From contig QPMI01000514.1 in NCBI GenBank assembly GCA_004431415.1, forward strand, positions 1 through 64,000: DNA of 64,000 nt. Direction: 5' to 3'. The translations under genes were made by a program, and so were the position numbers. Shown one piece after another: positions 7,732 to 16,250 of this stretch; position 1 is the first letter of the stretch, and each line of letters starts with the position of its first letter. This DNA comes from Cyanophora paradoxa (taxonomy: Eukaryota > Glaucocystophyceae > Cyanophorales > Cyanophoraceae). Below the pieces are notes generated by a model. That model made no database searches. It was not told the DNA's origin and saw only the letters and a program-made list of their open reading frames with translations.

Positions 7732-10660
7732 GACCGGGTTTCAAGGGATTATTAGGTGGTGTGTTTGGATCTGGATCAGTTGTAGGGGGATCTTTTGAAT
7801 CGGGATCTGGGTTAGGCTGGTTCGGATTGGGATCGTTTGGTGGCGGCTCTGTCGACCCTGCTAATGATGTCGGCGCTGTGTATGCATTTGCAAACACGAT
7901 GGGAGCCGTCGCTGGATTTCCTGTGGAGGATCCTGAGATTGCACCATAGGTATCTGACAGATATTTATATAATTCCTTTGTTACAGGCGGATTGCTCACA
8001 GATCGGCACACCCAAATATTGCATGTGGTATCATAGACTGTGTCCCTAATAAAGGGAGGTAGAGCCGTCCCACTGAATGACTCAAAGAATCCATTTCTCG
8101 ATAGTAACCTGTGGGCTGCATCACAGTTTCCACCCTCGAAATATTTGGTAGCCGAAATTGCACCTTGCACATAAATATTGCAAGTCGAGTGCATTCCGAT
8201 GCTATTTAGGTTGGGAGTGTATCTATCATCGAGCCGGACAGTGCACACCCATGGGGAAGCGGTTTTAATATATTTCTTATCGCCCACTTCGATTACATCT
8301 GTATTTGGGTGGCTGTCAAGCTGAGTCCAAACAGCATCATATCTGAAAGTGTAATAAACTAAGAGACCATCTGTGGACGATGTGAAAGCAAAGAAGGTCA
8401 TAAAGTCCGTGGATCCAAAGAAGTCAGCATTGGTCGATGTAAGGGTGACTCTGGGATAGCTCATATCCACAGTCTCAGAAGGGTATGGAATATATGAGGT
8501 GTAATTGCGATTGAAAAGATAATAGTGAAATCCATCTGAGACATTCGAGTGAGTGGGCAAGGTGACTGATAAGGTCTTACTTCGATTCTCAAACGTGTTC
8601 TGTATGACAATATTGCAAGTATTAATATATCGAGAATCGAAAAAGTAATTATTCGTTACTCGATTATCGATCAGAGTTGCATTGGTTCCATTAAATACGA
8701 AATTCTGCCCATTTATTCTCGTAGTATGGAGGTCGGTCACATCGAGAGGATACCTTATTTTCAAGCGGTCTTCGGGGTCAAATCGCGGAATAGTTCCTGT
8801 TGCCTTCCAATTGATAGTAAAGGGAGGAGAAAGGGACACAGGTGGGATCGCTGAAAGATTAAATTTCGCAAAATACAACCCAACAGGATATGCTGTAAGA
8901 GCATATGTCACTGTTGCATTTCCGACAAGTGTGAAGCCGGTGGTTGTTATGTTAGTTGCAACAAATGGGGAGTAGCCGGCTGGTGCATTGTTAATAGAGG
9001 TGGTCGACCCATTATTGATCACATACAAATTCGTGTCAGTTATTTCAATAGTAGGAGGGGAAACAAATGGTGTCTCAAATGTGAAATTAAAATTCGCTGG
9101 AACCGCTGCAAGGTATCTATATGTTGTTGCTGATATCTCGGATGCCTGGAATACTTTGCTTCCCCTCTGCACTACATTACTGGTGTCTTTCACATTGTGA
9201 TAGGATATACTGGGAGTCGGGGAGAGCACCAACGAAATAGCATCTGGTAAATCAGACTTTGTAATATACAGCTCTTTAAGATACTCCTTTCTAAAAGGCG
9301 CGGTCAATTCTCCAATAGTAGCGGATGATCCTGCGACAACAATATTACAGGTGTTTGCATTCAAAGTATAAACTGTGTTCCACCTTAAAGAATTCGCCCC
9401 AAGATCGAAATTCTGTGAGAAGGGCACGATATTGCTACCTTGTAAATCTCGGTAAACCTTTACTCTGGGTTTGCTATCGAATACAGGGCTAATGTAATTG
9501 ATGTTAAGAGTGAAACTAATAGTAGCTTCGGAACTCAATGAGTTGTTTCGGATGATAAGTAAATTGTATGTCTCGTTAATGACAAACGAAACCTGAAACC
9601 CTGTGGAGGTGACATTTTGAATAAATGCTTTATTAGATTCATTATTGTTAGTGATAGGATTATAATAAGTAGTGTGATCCACCAATGAAACAGTGGGTAT
9701 ATTCGTCTCGAAACCTGTGACACCCAACTGATCCCAAGTGAATGTATATGTAGGTTTGCCTACGTAAGCGACATAGACCCCATTTGCGAGCTGCTGAGGG
9801 TATCCCTCGACAGTGTAGGTCTCAGTTTGCGAAACCGAGCGGGAAAGGTTACTATTATAGTCGGTGTAGCTGATCAGTGCATTATCATTGGTAAGAATCT
9901 GATTAGGTCGGAGTGAGTGATTGAAAGGCAAGATTATGTTACTTGTTTTTGAGGTCGTGCTATAAAGGTTAGTCGTGTGCAAGTCATCAAACCACCCATC
10001 ATAGGCATACACATTGAGCCATTTCTTAACAGCATCAGTGTTAGATTGCCCGAGATTAAACTGATGATCGAGCAAAGGCACCAAATCGCGGGATAAATAC
10101 ATGATCGCATCAGTGATGGTGATAGCCCCTGTTAAAACAGCGAGCCCTGCCGTGTTTGCTGCGGTAGCAATTGATAAACCCGAGATTTCGAGATCCTGGG
10201 CTACATCTCGCTCGTTTCTGGTAAATCGTTCGCTATAAAACTCCTTTACAAGGTCGACCCCCATGACATCAATTAAATGCGGTCGAGTGAGGGTGATATT
10301 GCTTGTGATTCTCTGCGAATATTTAACAGGATCCCATTCGACGACAGCTGTCAGTGGGATGGGGCGGGCTTTATTGATTTCGTGCTGAAAGGTTCGCACT
10401 GCGGGGAAATTGCTGCCAAAGAATGCAACAGGTGAGCCCCCATGATATATTACGAGGGCTGAGTTATCAGTGCCATAGGTAAAAGGGAGATTGCTGGTGA
10501 TATCAATATATTCAAGGTTACTCTGATTTAATAGAAAGTCTTTTACCACAAGGTTCGAAGATATGGTCACATTGGAAGCGGTAATGTTACTGCTGAGCTC
10601 GAAACCGTCATCCAAATACAAGGTTTCCCGAGTGATAAAGGGGAGATTCGTGATACTCAT
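7685..10660 (-). CDS. Large fibre/structural protein, proximal part
   Basis: 991 codons from an ATG at 10660. The N-terminus (SITNLPFITRETLYLDDGFE, then SSNITASNVTISSNLVVKDF) and many internal SNI/SNL/TCNI words resemble baseplate or fibre proteins of large DNA viruses. Later parts are beta-rich with repeated TCNIVVQ-like strands at the start of each block. The end is a Pro/Asp-rich linker (PPTTDPDPNTPPNNPL) followed by about 18 residues of unrelated Arg-rich sequence, as expected after a frameshift. It is separated from the minor capsid gene by only 18 bp and transcribed in the same direction. Likely the capsid-proximal half of the main fibre. Function inferred from repeats and context only. 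Confidence 0.7.
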   Translation of the reverse strand: MSITNLPFITRETLYLDDGFELSSNITASNVTISSNLVVKDFLLNQSNLEYIDITSNLPFTYGTDNSALVIYHGGSPVAFFGSNFPAVRTFQHEINKARPIPLTAVVEWDPVKYSQRITSNITLTRPHLIDVMGVDLVKEFYSERFTRNERDVAQDLEISGLSIATAANTAGLAVLTGAITITDAIMYLSRDLVPLLDHQFNLGQSNTDAVKKWLNVYAYDGWFDDLHTTNLYSTTSKTSNIILPFNHSLRPNQILTNDNALISYTDYNSNLSRSVSQTETYTVEGYPQQLANGVYVAYVGKPTYTFTWDQLGVTGFETNIPTVSLVDHTTYYNPITNNNESNKAFIQNVTSTGFQVSFVINETYNLLIIRNNSLSSEATISFTLNINYISPVFDSKPRVKVYRDLQGSNIVPFSQNFDLGANSLRWNTVYTLNANTCNIVVAGSSATIGELTAPFRKEYLKELYITKSDLPDAISLVLSPTPSISYHNVKDTSNVVQRGSKVFQASEISATTYRYLAAVPANFNFTFETPFVSPPTIEITDTNLYVINNGSTTSINNAPAGYSPFVATNITTTGFTLVGNATVTYALTAYPVGLYFAKFNLSAIPPVSLSPPFTINWKATGTIPRFDPEDRLKIRYPLDVTDLHTTRINGQNFVFNGTNATLIDNRVTNNYFFDSRYINTCNIVIQNTFENRSKTLSVTLPTHSNVSDGFHYYLFNRNYTSYIPYPSETVDMSYPRVTLTSTNADFFGSTDFMTFFAFTSSTDGLLVYYTFRYDAVWTQLDSHPNTDVIEVGDKKYIKTASPWVCTVRLDDRYTPNLNSIGMHSTCNIYVQGAISATKYFEGGNCDAAHRLLSRNGFFESFSGTALPPFIRDTVYDTTCNIWVCRSVSNPPVTKELYKYLSDTYGAISGSSTGNPATAPIVFANAYTAPTSLAGSTEPPPNDPNPNQPNPDPDSKDPPTTDPDPNTPPNNPLKPGRAYRCRIYIGRQHPN
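7725..7750 (-). other. Probable single-base frameshift joining the two fibre frames
   Basis: On the coding strand the text AAACCCGGTCGTGCATACAG reads KPGRAY in the upstream frame. Dropping one G would give KPVVHTG, matching the PVVHLGAEY repeat found twice further along. The overlap, the missing ATG and the repeat match agree. A sequencing error, a true lesion or programmed slippage cannot be told apart here. Confidence 0.65.
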
Positions 10661-10678
10661 TTGTAATATAAGATTATT

Positions 10679-11653
10679 TTAACCCGATAGCACCTCTAAT
10701 ATAAAGCTGTGATTAACGCCATTAAAGTCGACTACATTATTGTAGGCATCGAGCCATTTAATTGTGAGGGTGTCTATATCATAAGCCTGATCGTGGGAAT
10801 TAAAGAACTCCACAGTATCGATTCTGCGGAATGTCAGGTAGTAAACAAACGATCCCAAGGGGCTGGTTAGTGGGATCTTAGCGAGGTTTGCATTTCCGCC
10901 CTCATCTGTCTTTGCTGCTACCATATACCTGTCGTAAAAGGGAGTAAACTCTTTAATTTGTAGGTAAACATAGGGGGTCGGATTTAGATTAATCGCATTT
11001 GGGAAGGTCACTACATGTTCGAGAGGGAATGGAAGCACAGATATTCCGGCGGGGTATTTTGTTTTGCCCTCATAGGCTTGTAGAAATGAGTATTTTGGAT
11101 TGCTGGGTGTGAGGGGTAAATAGTCTACCGTGAGATGCTCTGAACCCTCACCAACTGGAATTGTTTGATACATATCCCCTTTGATCATTCCATGGAACCT
11201 TGCAAAGTCGTCATGTGCACAGCTCAGTGCGAGGGGAATGCTCGAATAAAACGTAATTTTCATAGTCGCTGGATTATAGAGCCACTTGTAGTAGACTGTG
11301 ACGCTTTCGCTTGTGAGAGGGTTTACATCGACAAAGCTGCCCGAGTAGCCTAAGTTCTTATTACCATATCCCCAAATCGCGGGGGTGTAGTTCCCAATAT
11401 CAGGGAAAGGGGAAAAGGTGATGCTGTTCGTCATTCCCTGTATGGTCACGCCTCTGGAATTATCGGTGACAGCATAAATCGTGTTTGGGAGCTCGGCGCT
11501 CGCAATGCGCACCCCTTTTACGTTCAGAAGTCGCTGAGAAAGCTTTACTGTATATTCTCCCGGGTGCCCTGCACTGCGCTCAATAGAATCGATATTAACA
11601 TTGACCCTCGTAAACTTGCCATTATAGAAATCGTTAACTGGCTTCCGAATCAT
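10679..11653 (-). CDS. Minor capsid (penton-type) protein 1
   Basis: 324 residues, ATG at 11653. The N-terminus reads FTRVNVNIDSIERSAGHPGE, then YTVKLSQRLLNVKGVRIASA, then ELPNTIYAV. The C-terminus reads IDTLTIKWLDAYNNVVDFNG followed by HSFILEV. The frame S-x-x-R..., NVKxVxxxxxELPNTIY and a final F-I-L-E is the recurring signature of minor capsid/penton proteins of virophages, Polinton-like viruses and large algal viruses, which form the pentameric capsid vertices. It shares this layout with the neighbouring gene at 11681-12967, so the two look like paralogues. It is transcribed away from that neighbour across a 27-bp AT-rich gap and stands just upstream of the fibre genes, consistent with vertex protein plus vertex-attached fibre (inference). 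Confidence 0.75.
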   Translation of the reverse strand: MIRKPVNDFYNGKFTRVNVNIDSIERSAGHPGEYTVKLSQRLLNVKGVRIASAELPNTIYAVTDNSRGVTIQGMTNSITFSPFPDIGNYTPAIWGYGNKNLGYSGSFVDVNPLTSESVTVYYKWLYNPATMKITFYSSIPLALSCAHDDFARFHGMIKGDMYQTIPVGEGSEHLTVDYLPLTPSNPKYSFLQAYEGKTKYPAGISVLPFPLEHVVTFPNAINLNPTPYVYLQIKEFTPFYDRYMVAAKTDEGGNANLAKIPLTSPLGSFVYYLTFRRIDTVEFFNSHDQAYDIDTLTIKWLDAYNNVVDFNGVNHSFILEVLSG

Positions 11654-11680
11654 TTTTATTTCCTATTAATAAAGAATAAA
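11654..11680. promoter_or_regulatory. 27-bp divergent promoter region between the minor capsid genes
   Basis: An AT-only-like stretch (TTTTATTTCCTATTAATAAA core) is all that separates two divergent ATGs, so it must hold both start regions unless the promoters lie inside the opposite coding sequences. The clear ATTTTCTCAGC motif seen elsewhere is not obvious here. Confidence 0.45.
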
Positions 11681-12967
11681 ATGCGCGAGTATCTCAGCAT
11701 CAGTAGCCGTGATCGATCAGAGGGCTCGGCTCATTCCTATAAGGTGACCCTTCCAAAGCAATACCACAATGTGAAGAGCATCGCTGTGCGACAGATCGAA
11801 TTTTCCAACACGATTCCCACGGTTCCAAGCCCTCAATTCTATACTGAGATCGGGGAAACGAAAGCCGATGATGCTAATACGATTTTCATATCATTTCCTT
11901 ACCGATTTTCGAGCGGTCAGCTGAATGGTGCCACTCAGGAAATCAGAGATTCACAGGCAACTGCAATATATGACGCTTACAAAGCCATAGATGCTGGCGA
12001 CCAAGGCAACTATATACCGCCTGATTACCTAAACACTTTCAGAAGATATACCCGATACAGAGACGTAGCAATTACGATCCCTCCGGGCACATACTCGACT
12101 GGAACCGACCTTGCCACTGCAATCGATAACATCTTAACGAAAAATGGAACTGGCAACTACATCAAGGATATGATCGACACAAAAATTAATCCAAGCTACG
12201 CATCGACAGGGGGAACCTTTTACCCGGTGGTGAGATGTCGTTTTGAGAGCACATTAAATGCTATATGCTTTTATTCGAGTGATTATGTCTACATAGCTTT
12301 CACGAAATATGGACCGAGTAATGCCACTGGGTCTACTGCGAATGAAAGAAAGGTGCTCGCCTATCGCACGATGACTCTTCTCGGGTTTACATCGATCAGA
12401 GAGAATATAGTGATAGATCAATACAACGGATCGGGCTATACAGCCTTTGCTGGGAGTGGTGTCGTTTACTCAGCTGGTGATGCATTCCGCAATTATAATT
12501 CGACGGCTCTGGTCTTAGGCATAGCCGGAGGCACTGCCCCTGATTATACACCGGATAATGCAATAGTTTTAAAGATCACAGAGCCGGACTGCTCGCTTTT
12601 TACGACATGCACCGAGGCTACTAATGGATTCCTCGCTAAGATCCCGATTTCGAAAGGCACAGCCTATGCGGATGCTGAGCTAATTAATTATGGGGCGGAT
12701 GCTTTCACGAAATACTTTAACACCCGCCTCTCGTTTGATAGTTTAACCGTTCAAATTCTCACGGAGAGCGGTTATAGGTATTTCCTCGGAAGCTGTGAGC
12801 ACACATTCATTTTGGAAATTACTATGGGAGTGGATGAGCCCGACGACGATTTACAGCGCATTGTTAATAAGGGATTCGCGAAAATGCTATATGAGGACTA
12901 CCCGCATTGCGGCAATTTAACGAATGCGTTGAGCGGGGTGGCTGTAAAAAATAATCCGTTCTTCTAA
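11681..12967 (+). CDS. Minor capsid (penton-type) protein 2
   Basis: I choose the ATG at 11681 (MREYLSISSRDRSEGSAHSY); the longer frame from 11564 would run into the opposite gene. 428 residues. Signature: SISSRDR, then YHNVKSIAVRQIEFSNTIPT, and near the C-terminus LSFDSLTVQILTESGYRYFL, then EHTFILEI. These correspond to NVKxV...ELPNTIY and LTIKWLD...HSFILEV of the divergent neighbour. After the FILE motif it carries an extra acidic/hydrophobic tail of about 50 residues (DEPDDDLQRIVNKGF, then AKMLYEDYPHCGNLTNALSG). It lies 33 bp upstream of the major capsid gene. Two penton-type genes in one element suggest alternative vertices or a fibre-bearing versus plain penton (inference). Confidence 0.75.
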   Translation: MREYLSISSRDRSEGSAHSYKVTLPKQYHNVKSIAVRQIEFSNTIPTVPSPQFYTEIGETKADDANTIFISFPYRFSSGQLNGATQEIRDSQATAIYDAYKAIDAGDQGNYIPPDYLNTFRRYTRYRDVAITIPPGTYSTGTDLATAIDNILTKNGTGNYIKDMIDTKINPSYASTGGTFYPVVRCRFESTLNAICFYSSDYVYIAFTKYGPSNATGSTANERKVLAYRTMTLLGFTSIRENIVIDQYNGSGYTAFAGSGVVYSAGDAFRNYNSTALVLGIAGGTAPDYTPDNAIVLKITEPDCSLFTTCTEATNGFLAKIPISKGTAYADAELINYGADAFTKYFNTRLSFDSLTVQILTESGYRYFLGSCEHTFILEITMGVDEPDDDLQRIVNKGFAKMLYEDYPHCGNLTNALSGVAVKNNPFF

Positions 12968-12970
12968 AAT

Positions 12971-12984
12971 AAATTTCTCAGCGG
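12971..12984 (+). promoter_or_regulatory. Late-promoter-like motif before the major capsid gene
   Basis: AAATTTCTCAGCGG ends 16 nt before the MCP ATG at 13001. Similar words (A/T-rich, TTTCTC(A/G)(G/C)C, then AA) precede at least six other genes of the element at 10-40 nt. Confidence 0.5.
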
Positions 12985-13000
12985 AAGATAAAAACGAAAT

Positions 13001-14449
13001 ATGGATCCCACGACCTCGCTTAGCCGCCTCACGCTCAAATCCGTCCTGGAAACCCCGGAGGACTACAAGAGCATGCTTTTGGATCGCGGATTTATCGTAG
13101 GTGTGGACAAACAATTCAAGCCTTCTCGTGTGGAGGTGCTTCCAATTGCGGATCCCGGCAATCTGTTCTCCTCTACTGGTGCTACCACTCGTGTGGTCTT
13201 CTATCTCCCTCGCTACAATTGGTGCAATGGTATTAGCCTCCAAGTTACCATTCCGTCGGCGAAGGCGCTGACTGCCATCGCCAAGACCTCGGCTGACTGC
13301 TCGGCTGATCTATTCAATACTGGATTCGTCCGCGGGCTTCCTGGCTCGTTTGTTCAGCGAGTCAGCATTAAATACGGGTCGTATGAGCAAATTATTCCGG
13401 CTGAGCGCCTGGTAGATTACGCTTTCCTCGCTAACACTCCGGCTGAATTCGACCAAAAGAAGCGCAAGCATGGGCTGCATCTCGGACCGAAGGTAGAGGG
13501 CGGCAACCAAGCTGGCGGCATTTTTACCATGCGAATTCCGAGCTTCCTCGATGCTGGCGTGCCCATCGGTGCGCTCCCATCCGAAATCGCGGTCGAAGTA
13601 TATTTCCAAACCCCTGCGCTGCTCGAAACTGCGGCGGTTCCTGGCGTTTACGCTCAGAATAACACGACTGCAATTACTGCTGCCAATTCTACTGATGGCG
13701 AGACGACGCTTGCTGTTGCGGCTGCTTTCGGAAATATTAAGACCTTAGCTCACCCTAATGCCACTGCGATTTTCGATAGTGCGGCTCTCACACCTACACC
13801 TGCTCTTGCAAATCTGGAAATGACGACCCCTCGTCTTATTATGGATGCTGTTAACATCGATGAGGAAACGATGGGCGAAATCATTACTCGTGTTAAGACC
13901 TCTGGCATCGCCATCCCCTACACTGATATTCAGTTTGCGGATTATACCGGTCTTGCTCTCGGCTCCGGTCTCCGCCTGTCACTATCTCAAATTTCGGGAC
14001 TCGTTTACGCACTTGTTGTCAAGGTTCGCGACGAAAACACACTGGGCGATAATAAAGGAGGGCACTCTACTGTCCGCACCCTTGCCTTCGATGATAATGT
14101 CGTGATGCAAGTTCTAAATAACAACAATTACCTATATTCTAACACTGGTGTCCCGCTGCAATCCGCGGCTATGGAGCTCGCCGATAAATTCAAGATGACC
14201 AACTGGATCGATAGCAACAAGCGCCCCATTTACACTGGCTTCTGCTTTGCTCTCGATGGTAAAGCGGCGCTCAAAGGTGAGAAGGCGACTGGCTACGTCG
14301 ATCTAACTCAATCAGCTTCAAGTTTCCTGCTGCTCACACCCAATGGCACACCCCTCGCCACCTGGACAAAGGTCGGTGTTCAGATCTCGGCTTACTGCCA
14401 CAATATTCTTGTGATGAATGCCAATGGATTATCGCGCGTGACGGCATGA
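13001..14449 (+). CDS. Major capsid protein, double jelly-roll type
   Basis: 482 residues. The protein opens with a short helical segment (LTLKSVLETPEDYKSMLLDR) and continues as beta-rich sequence: TTRVVFYLPRYNWCNGISLQ, GSFVQRVSIKYGSYEQIIPA, GGIFTMRIPSFLDAGVPIGA, EIAVEVYFQTPALLE and a second half with FAYT/LALGSGLRLSLSQISGLVY-like strands. Length, strand pattern and location between the minor capsid gene and the packaging ATPase fit the DJR major capsid proteins of Polintons, virophages and Polinton-like viruses. The gene has more GC-rich third positions than its neighbours, as expected for the most highly expressed structural gene. It follows a clear promoter-like motif. Direct sequence similarity could not be tested, so the call rests on fold pattern and synteny. 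Confidence 0.78.
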   Translation: MDPTTSLSRLTLKSVLETPEDYKSMLLDRGFIVGVDKQFKPSRVEVLPIADPGNLFSSTGATTRVVFYLPRYNWCNGISLQVTIPSAKALTAIAKTSADCSADLFNTGFVRGLPGSFVQRVSIKYGSYEQIIPAERLVDYAFLANTPAEFDQKKRKHGLHLGPKVEGGNQAGGIFTMRIPSFLDAGVPIGALPSEIAVEVYFQTPALLETAAVPGVYAQNNTTAITAANSTDGETTLAVAAAFGNIKTLAHPNATAIFDSAALTPTPALANLEMTTPRLIMDAVNIDEETMGEIITRVKTSGIAIPYTDIQFADYTGLALGSGLRLSLSQISGLVYALVVKVRDENTLGDNKGGHSTVRTLAFDDNVVMQVLNNNNYLYSNTGVPLQSAAMELADKFKMTNWIDSNKRPIYTGFCFALDGKAALKGEKATGYVDLTQSASSFLLLTPNGTPLATWTKVGVQISAYCHNILVMNANGLSRVTA

Positions 14450-14523
14450 GGACTGTCGCGGGCAAAATTTGATGTCATTTTTAATCCTTTGTCTATTTAA
14501 GGACAAGACGATTATAAGATTTA

Positions 14524-15246
14524 ATGGCGTATCTCGAACAAATGGAAGGGATCAGGCGAATCGCTTTGTGTGGAAAGCATGGCGAGGGCAAGTATGCGCT
14601 TATAGATGAAGCCGATTATGATCATGTCATGAAAATAAGCAAGTGGTATTACCATAACCAACGGGGATATGCATGGGGTTACATTGCTGGTGTAAAGAAA
14701 AACATCGACATGCACAAATGGATTTTCGGACATCAAGAAGGGCACTTTGTTGATCATATCAGTAGAGACAAACTCGATAATCGTCGCTGTAATCTTAGAT
14801 TCTTAACACCGCAAGACAGCGTATTTAATACGGGTATGAGAAAAAGAAACAAAACTGGTTTCAAAGGTGTTTGCCAAGAGAAAAGAACCGGTCGGTTCAG
14901 GGCAAGTATTCAAAAAAGTAGTGTCCCATACAATTTGGGGACGTTTGATACAAAAGAAGAAGCTGCTGCCGCTTACAACCAAAAAGCAAAAGAGCTATTT
15001 GGAGATCTTGCTGTTTTGAATGAGGTAAACCCTGAAATTAAACCAAAACCTCCTCTTTACTCACTGAATACAAGTGGATTTCGTGGTGTGACTGAAACAG
15101 CGACTGGAAAATGGGAAGGATGCTTTTCATATAAGAAACAGCGGTGGCGAAAAGTGTGCAACACAAAGGAGGAGGCTGCACTTTTCTACAACTCAAAAGC
15201 CAAAGAAATTCTCGGTGATAAAGCGATCCTCAATGATGTTGAGTAA
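14524..15246 (+). CDS. Homing endonuclease: HNH plus two AP2 DNA-binding domains
   Basis: 240 residues. The HNH_3-type core is at about residues 75-97 (FVDHISRDKLDNRRCNLRFL) and is preceded by an NUMOD-like region (YALIDEADYDHVMKISKWYY). Two AP2 domains follow: TGFKGVCQEKRTGRFRASIQ with LGTFDTKEEAAAAYNQKAKE (about 113-160), and SGFRGVTETATGKWEGCFSY with TKEEAALFYNSKAKEILGDK (about 179-230). Such free-standing enzymes cut cognate DNA lacking them and spread by repair. The AP2 pair probably gives sequence recognition. It sits between the capsid and ATPase genes in its own gap without the usual ATTTTCTCAGC motif, but with an AAAATTTGAT word at 14465. A selfish insert into the morphogenesis cluster is the likeliest reading. 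Confidence 0.88.
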   Translation: MAYLEQMEGIRRIALCGKHGEGKYALIDEADYDHVMKISKWYYHNQRGYAWGYIAGVKKNIDMHKWIFGHQEGHFVDHISRDKLDNRRCNLRFLTPQDSVFNTGMRKRNKTGFKGVCQEKRTGRFRASIQKSSVPYNLGTFDTKEEAAAAYNQKAKELFGDLAVLNEVNPEIKPKPPLYSLNTSGFRGVTETATGKWEGCFSYKKQRWRKVCNTKEEAALFYNSKAKEILGDKAILNDVE

Positions 15247-15303
15247 ATAGAGGGCTGTCGCGTTTCGTAATTTTTATTTTGTTTCTTATAAGGGAAAGCA
15301 AAT

Positions 15304-16227
15304 ATGACTGGAAACGTGAGTATAGAAGATCTTGCGGAATTCGACCCGGCAAGTCTTTCATTCCCTTGCCGTTTACTTGCTGTCGGAAAAACGGGAGTAG
15401 GTAAGTCAGTATTCTTAAAATACCTGCTTTACCACAACGAGGACAAGATAGATTCGGTGATGATATTCGCTTCCACGATCTGGAACCATCAATATGACAA
15501 TGTCACATCGTATTTGTATGAGGATTTCGATCATAAGCTGATCGACAATATAATACAGAAACGCAAGGAGCGAATCAAGAAAAAGGAGAAAGTCGGTAAC
15601 CTGTTAATCATACTCGATGATTTCATTGACAATCCAAGTCTTTCGATGTCAGGAAGAGGTGAACCTATATTAAATCAGCTATTCACGTCGGGGCGCCATT
15701 TATTCATATCTGTGTGGATTCTGTCACAAAAACTCACTAAGATTTCGCCGACACTTAGGGTTAACTCCGAATATATCTTTCTATTCTCGCTGCCCAACAG
15801 AAAAGAGATGGAGAGTGCTGAGGACGAGTTTAATCCATACGAAAAGCATTGGTTTGAGAAGGTAATGAACGAATACAGTCACAGCTATCAGGTTATCTGC
15901 ATTGACAACTCGAAATATAGCCTGGAATTCTCTGTGGGCAAGGCTGATCCGGTGCCTGACGAATATAAATTCAAGCGGTTCTTTAAAAAAGCGGTGGAAG
16001 AGATAAAGCCCGCTGGTAAACAGCCGGTAAAACAGAGCTCCACAGAGGTAAATGGCGACCAACCCCAAACCACCGATATAACGAAACCTGTGAGTGGAAA
16101 CGTCGCAACCTTAAAGCGATCCACCAAAAGGATAATCGAAGCCGACCTACTTAAAGACCCCAATCTATTGCTGGCATACCAAGAAAAGCGCCGCCCAAAA
16201 TTTGCGAAAAAATTGGGTAAATTTTGA
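15304..16227 (+). CDS. FtsK/HerA-family genome-packaging ATPase
   Basis: 307 residues. Walker A is GKTGVGKSVFLKYLL (residues about 27-42) and Walker B is NLLIILDDFID (about 99-109). A sensor-like TSGRHLFISVWILSQKLTKI follows, with an arginine-bearing segment (SPTLRVNSEYIFLFSLPNRK). This is the A32-like packaging ATPase common to virophages, Polintons and nucleocytoplasmic large DNA viruses; it pumps the genome into the preformed capsid. The last 80 or so residues are a Pro/Lys-rich tail (KPAGKQPVKQSSTEVNGD) of unknown role ending in RPKFAKKLGKF. It stands between the capsid/HNH genes and a coiled-coil protein gene 23 bp downstream. Confidence 0.92.
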   Translation: MTGNVSIEDLAEFDPASLSFPCRLLAVGKTGVGKSVFLKYLLYHNEDKIDSVMIFASTIWNHQYDNVTSYLYEDFDHKLIDNIIQKRKERIKKKEKVGNLLIILDDFIDNPSLSMSGRGEPILNQLFTSGRHLFISVWILSQKLTKISPTLRVNSEYIFLFSLPNRKEMESAEDEFNPYEKHWFEKVMNEYSHSYQVICIDNSKYSLEFSVGKADPVPDEYKFKRFFKKAVEEIKPAGKQPVKQSSTEVNGDQPQTTDITKPVSGNVATLKRSTKRIIEADLLKDPNLLLAYQEKRRPKFAKKLGKF

Positions 16228-16229
16228 AT

Positions 16230-16244
16230 AAATTTCTCGCATAA
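16230..16244 (+). promoter_or_regulatory. Late-promoter-like motif
   Basis: AAATTTCTCGCATAA ends 6 nt before the ATG at 16251; variant of the shared ATTTTCTCAGCnTAA word. Confidence 0.45.
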
Positions 16245-16250
16245 TGATAA

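Noticed and set aside
11564-11680. Longer N-terminus for minor capsid protein 2
   Set aside because: It would overlap the opposite minor capsid gene by 90 bp; the ATG at 11681 begins the conserved SISSRDR motif.
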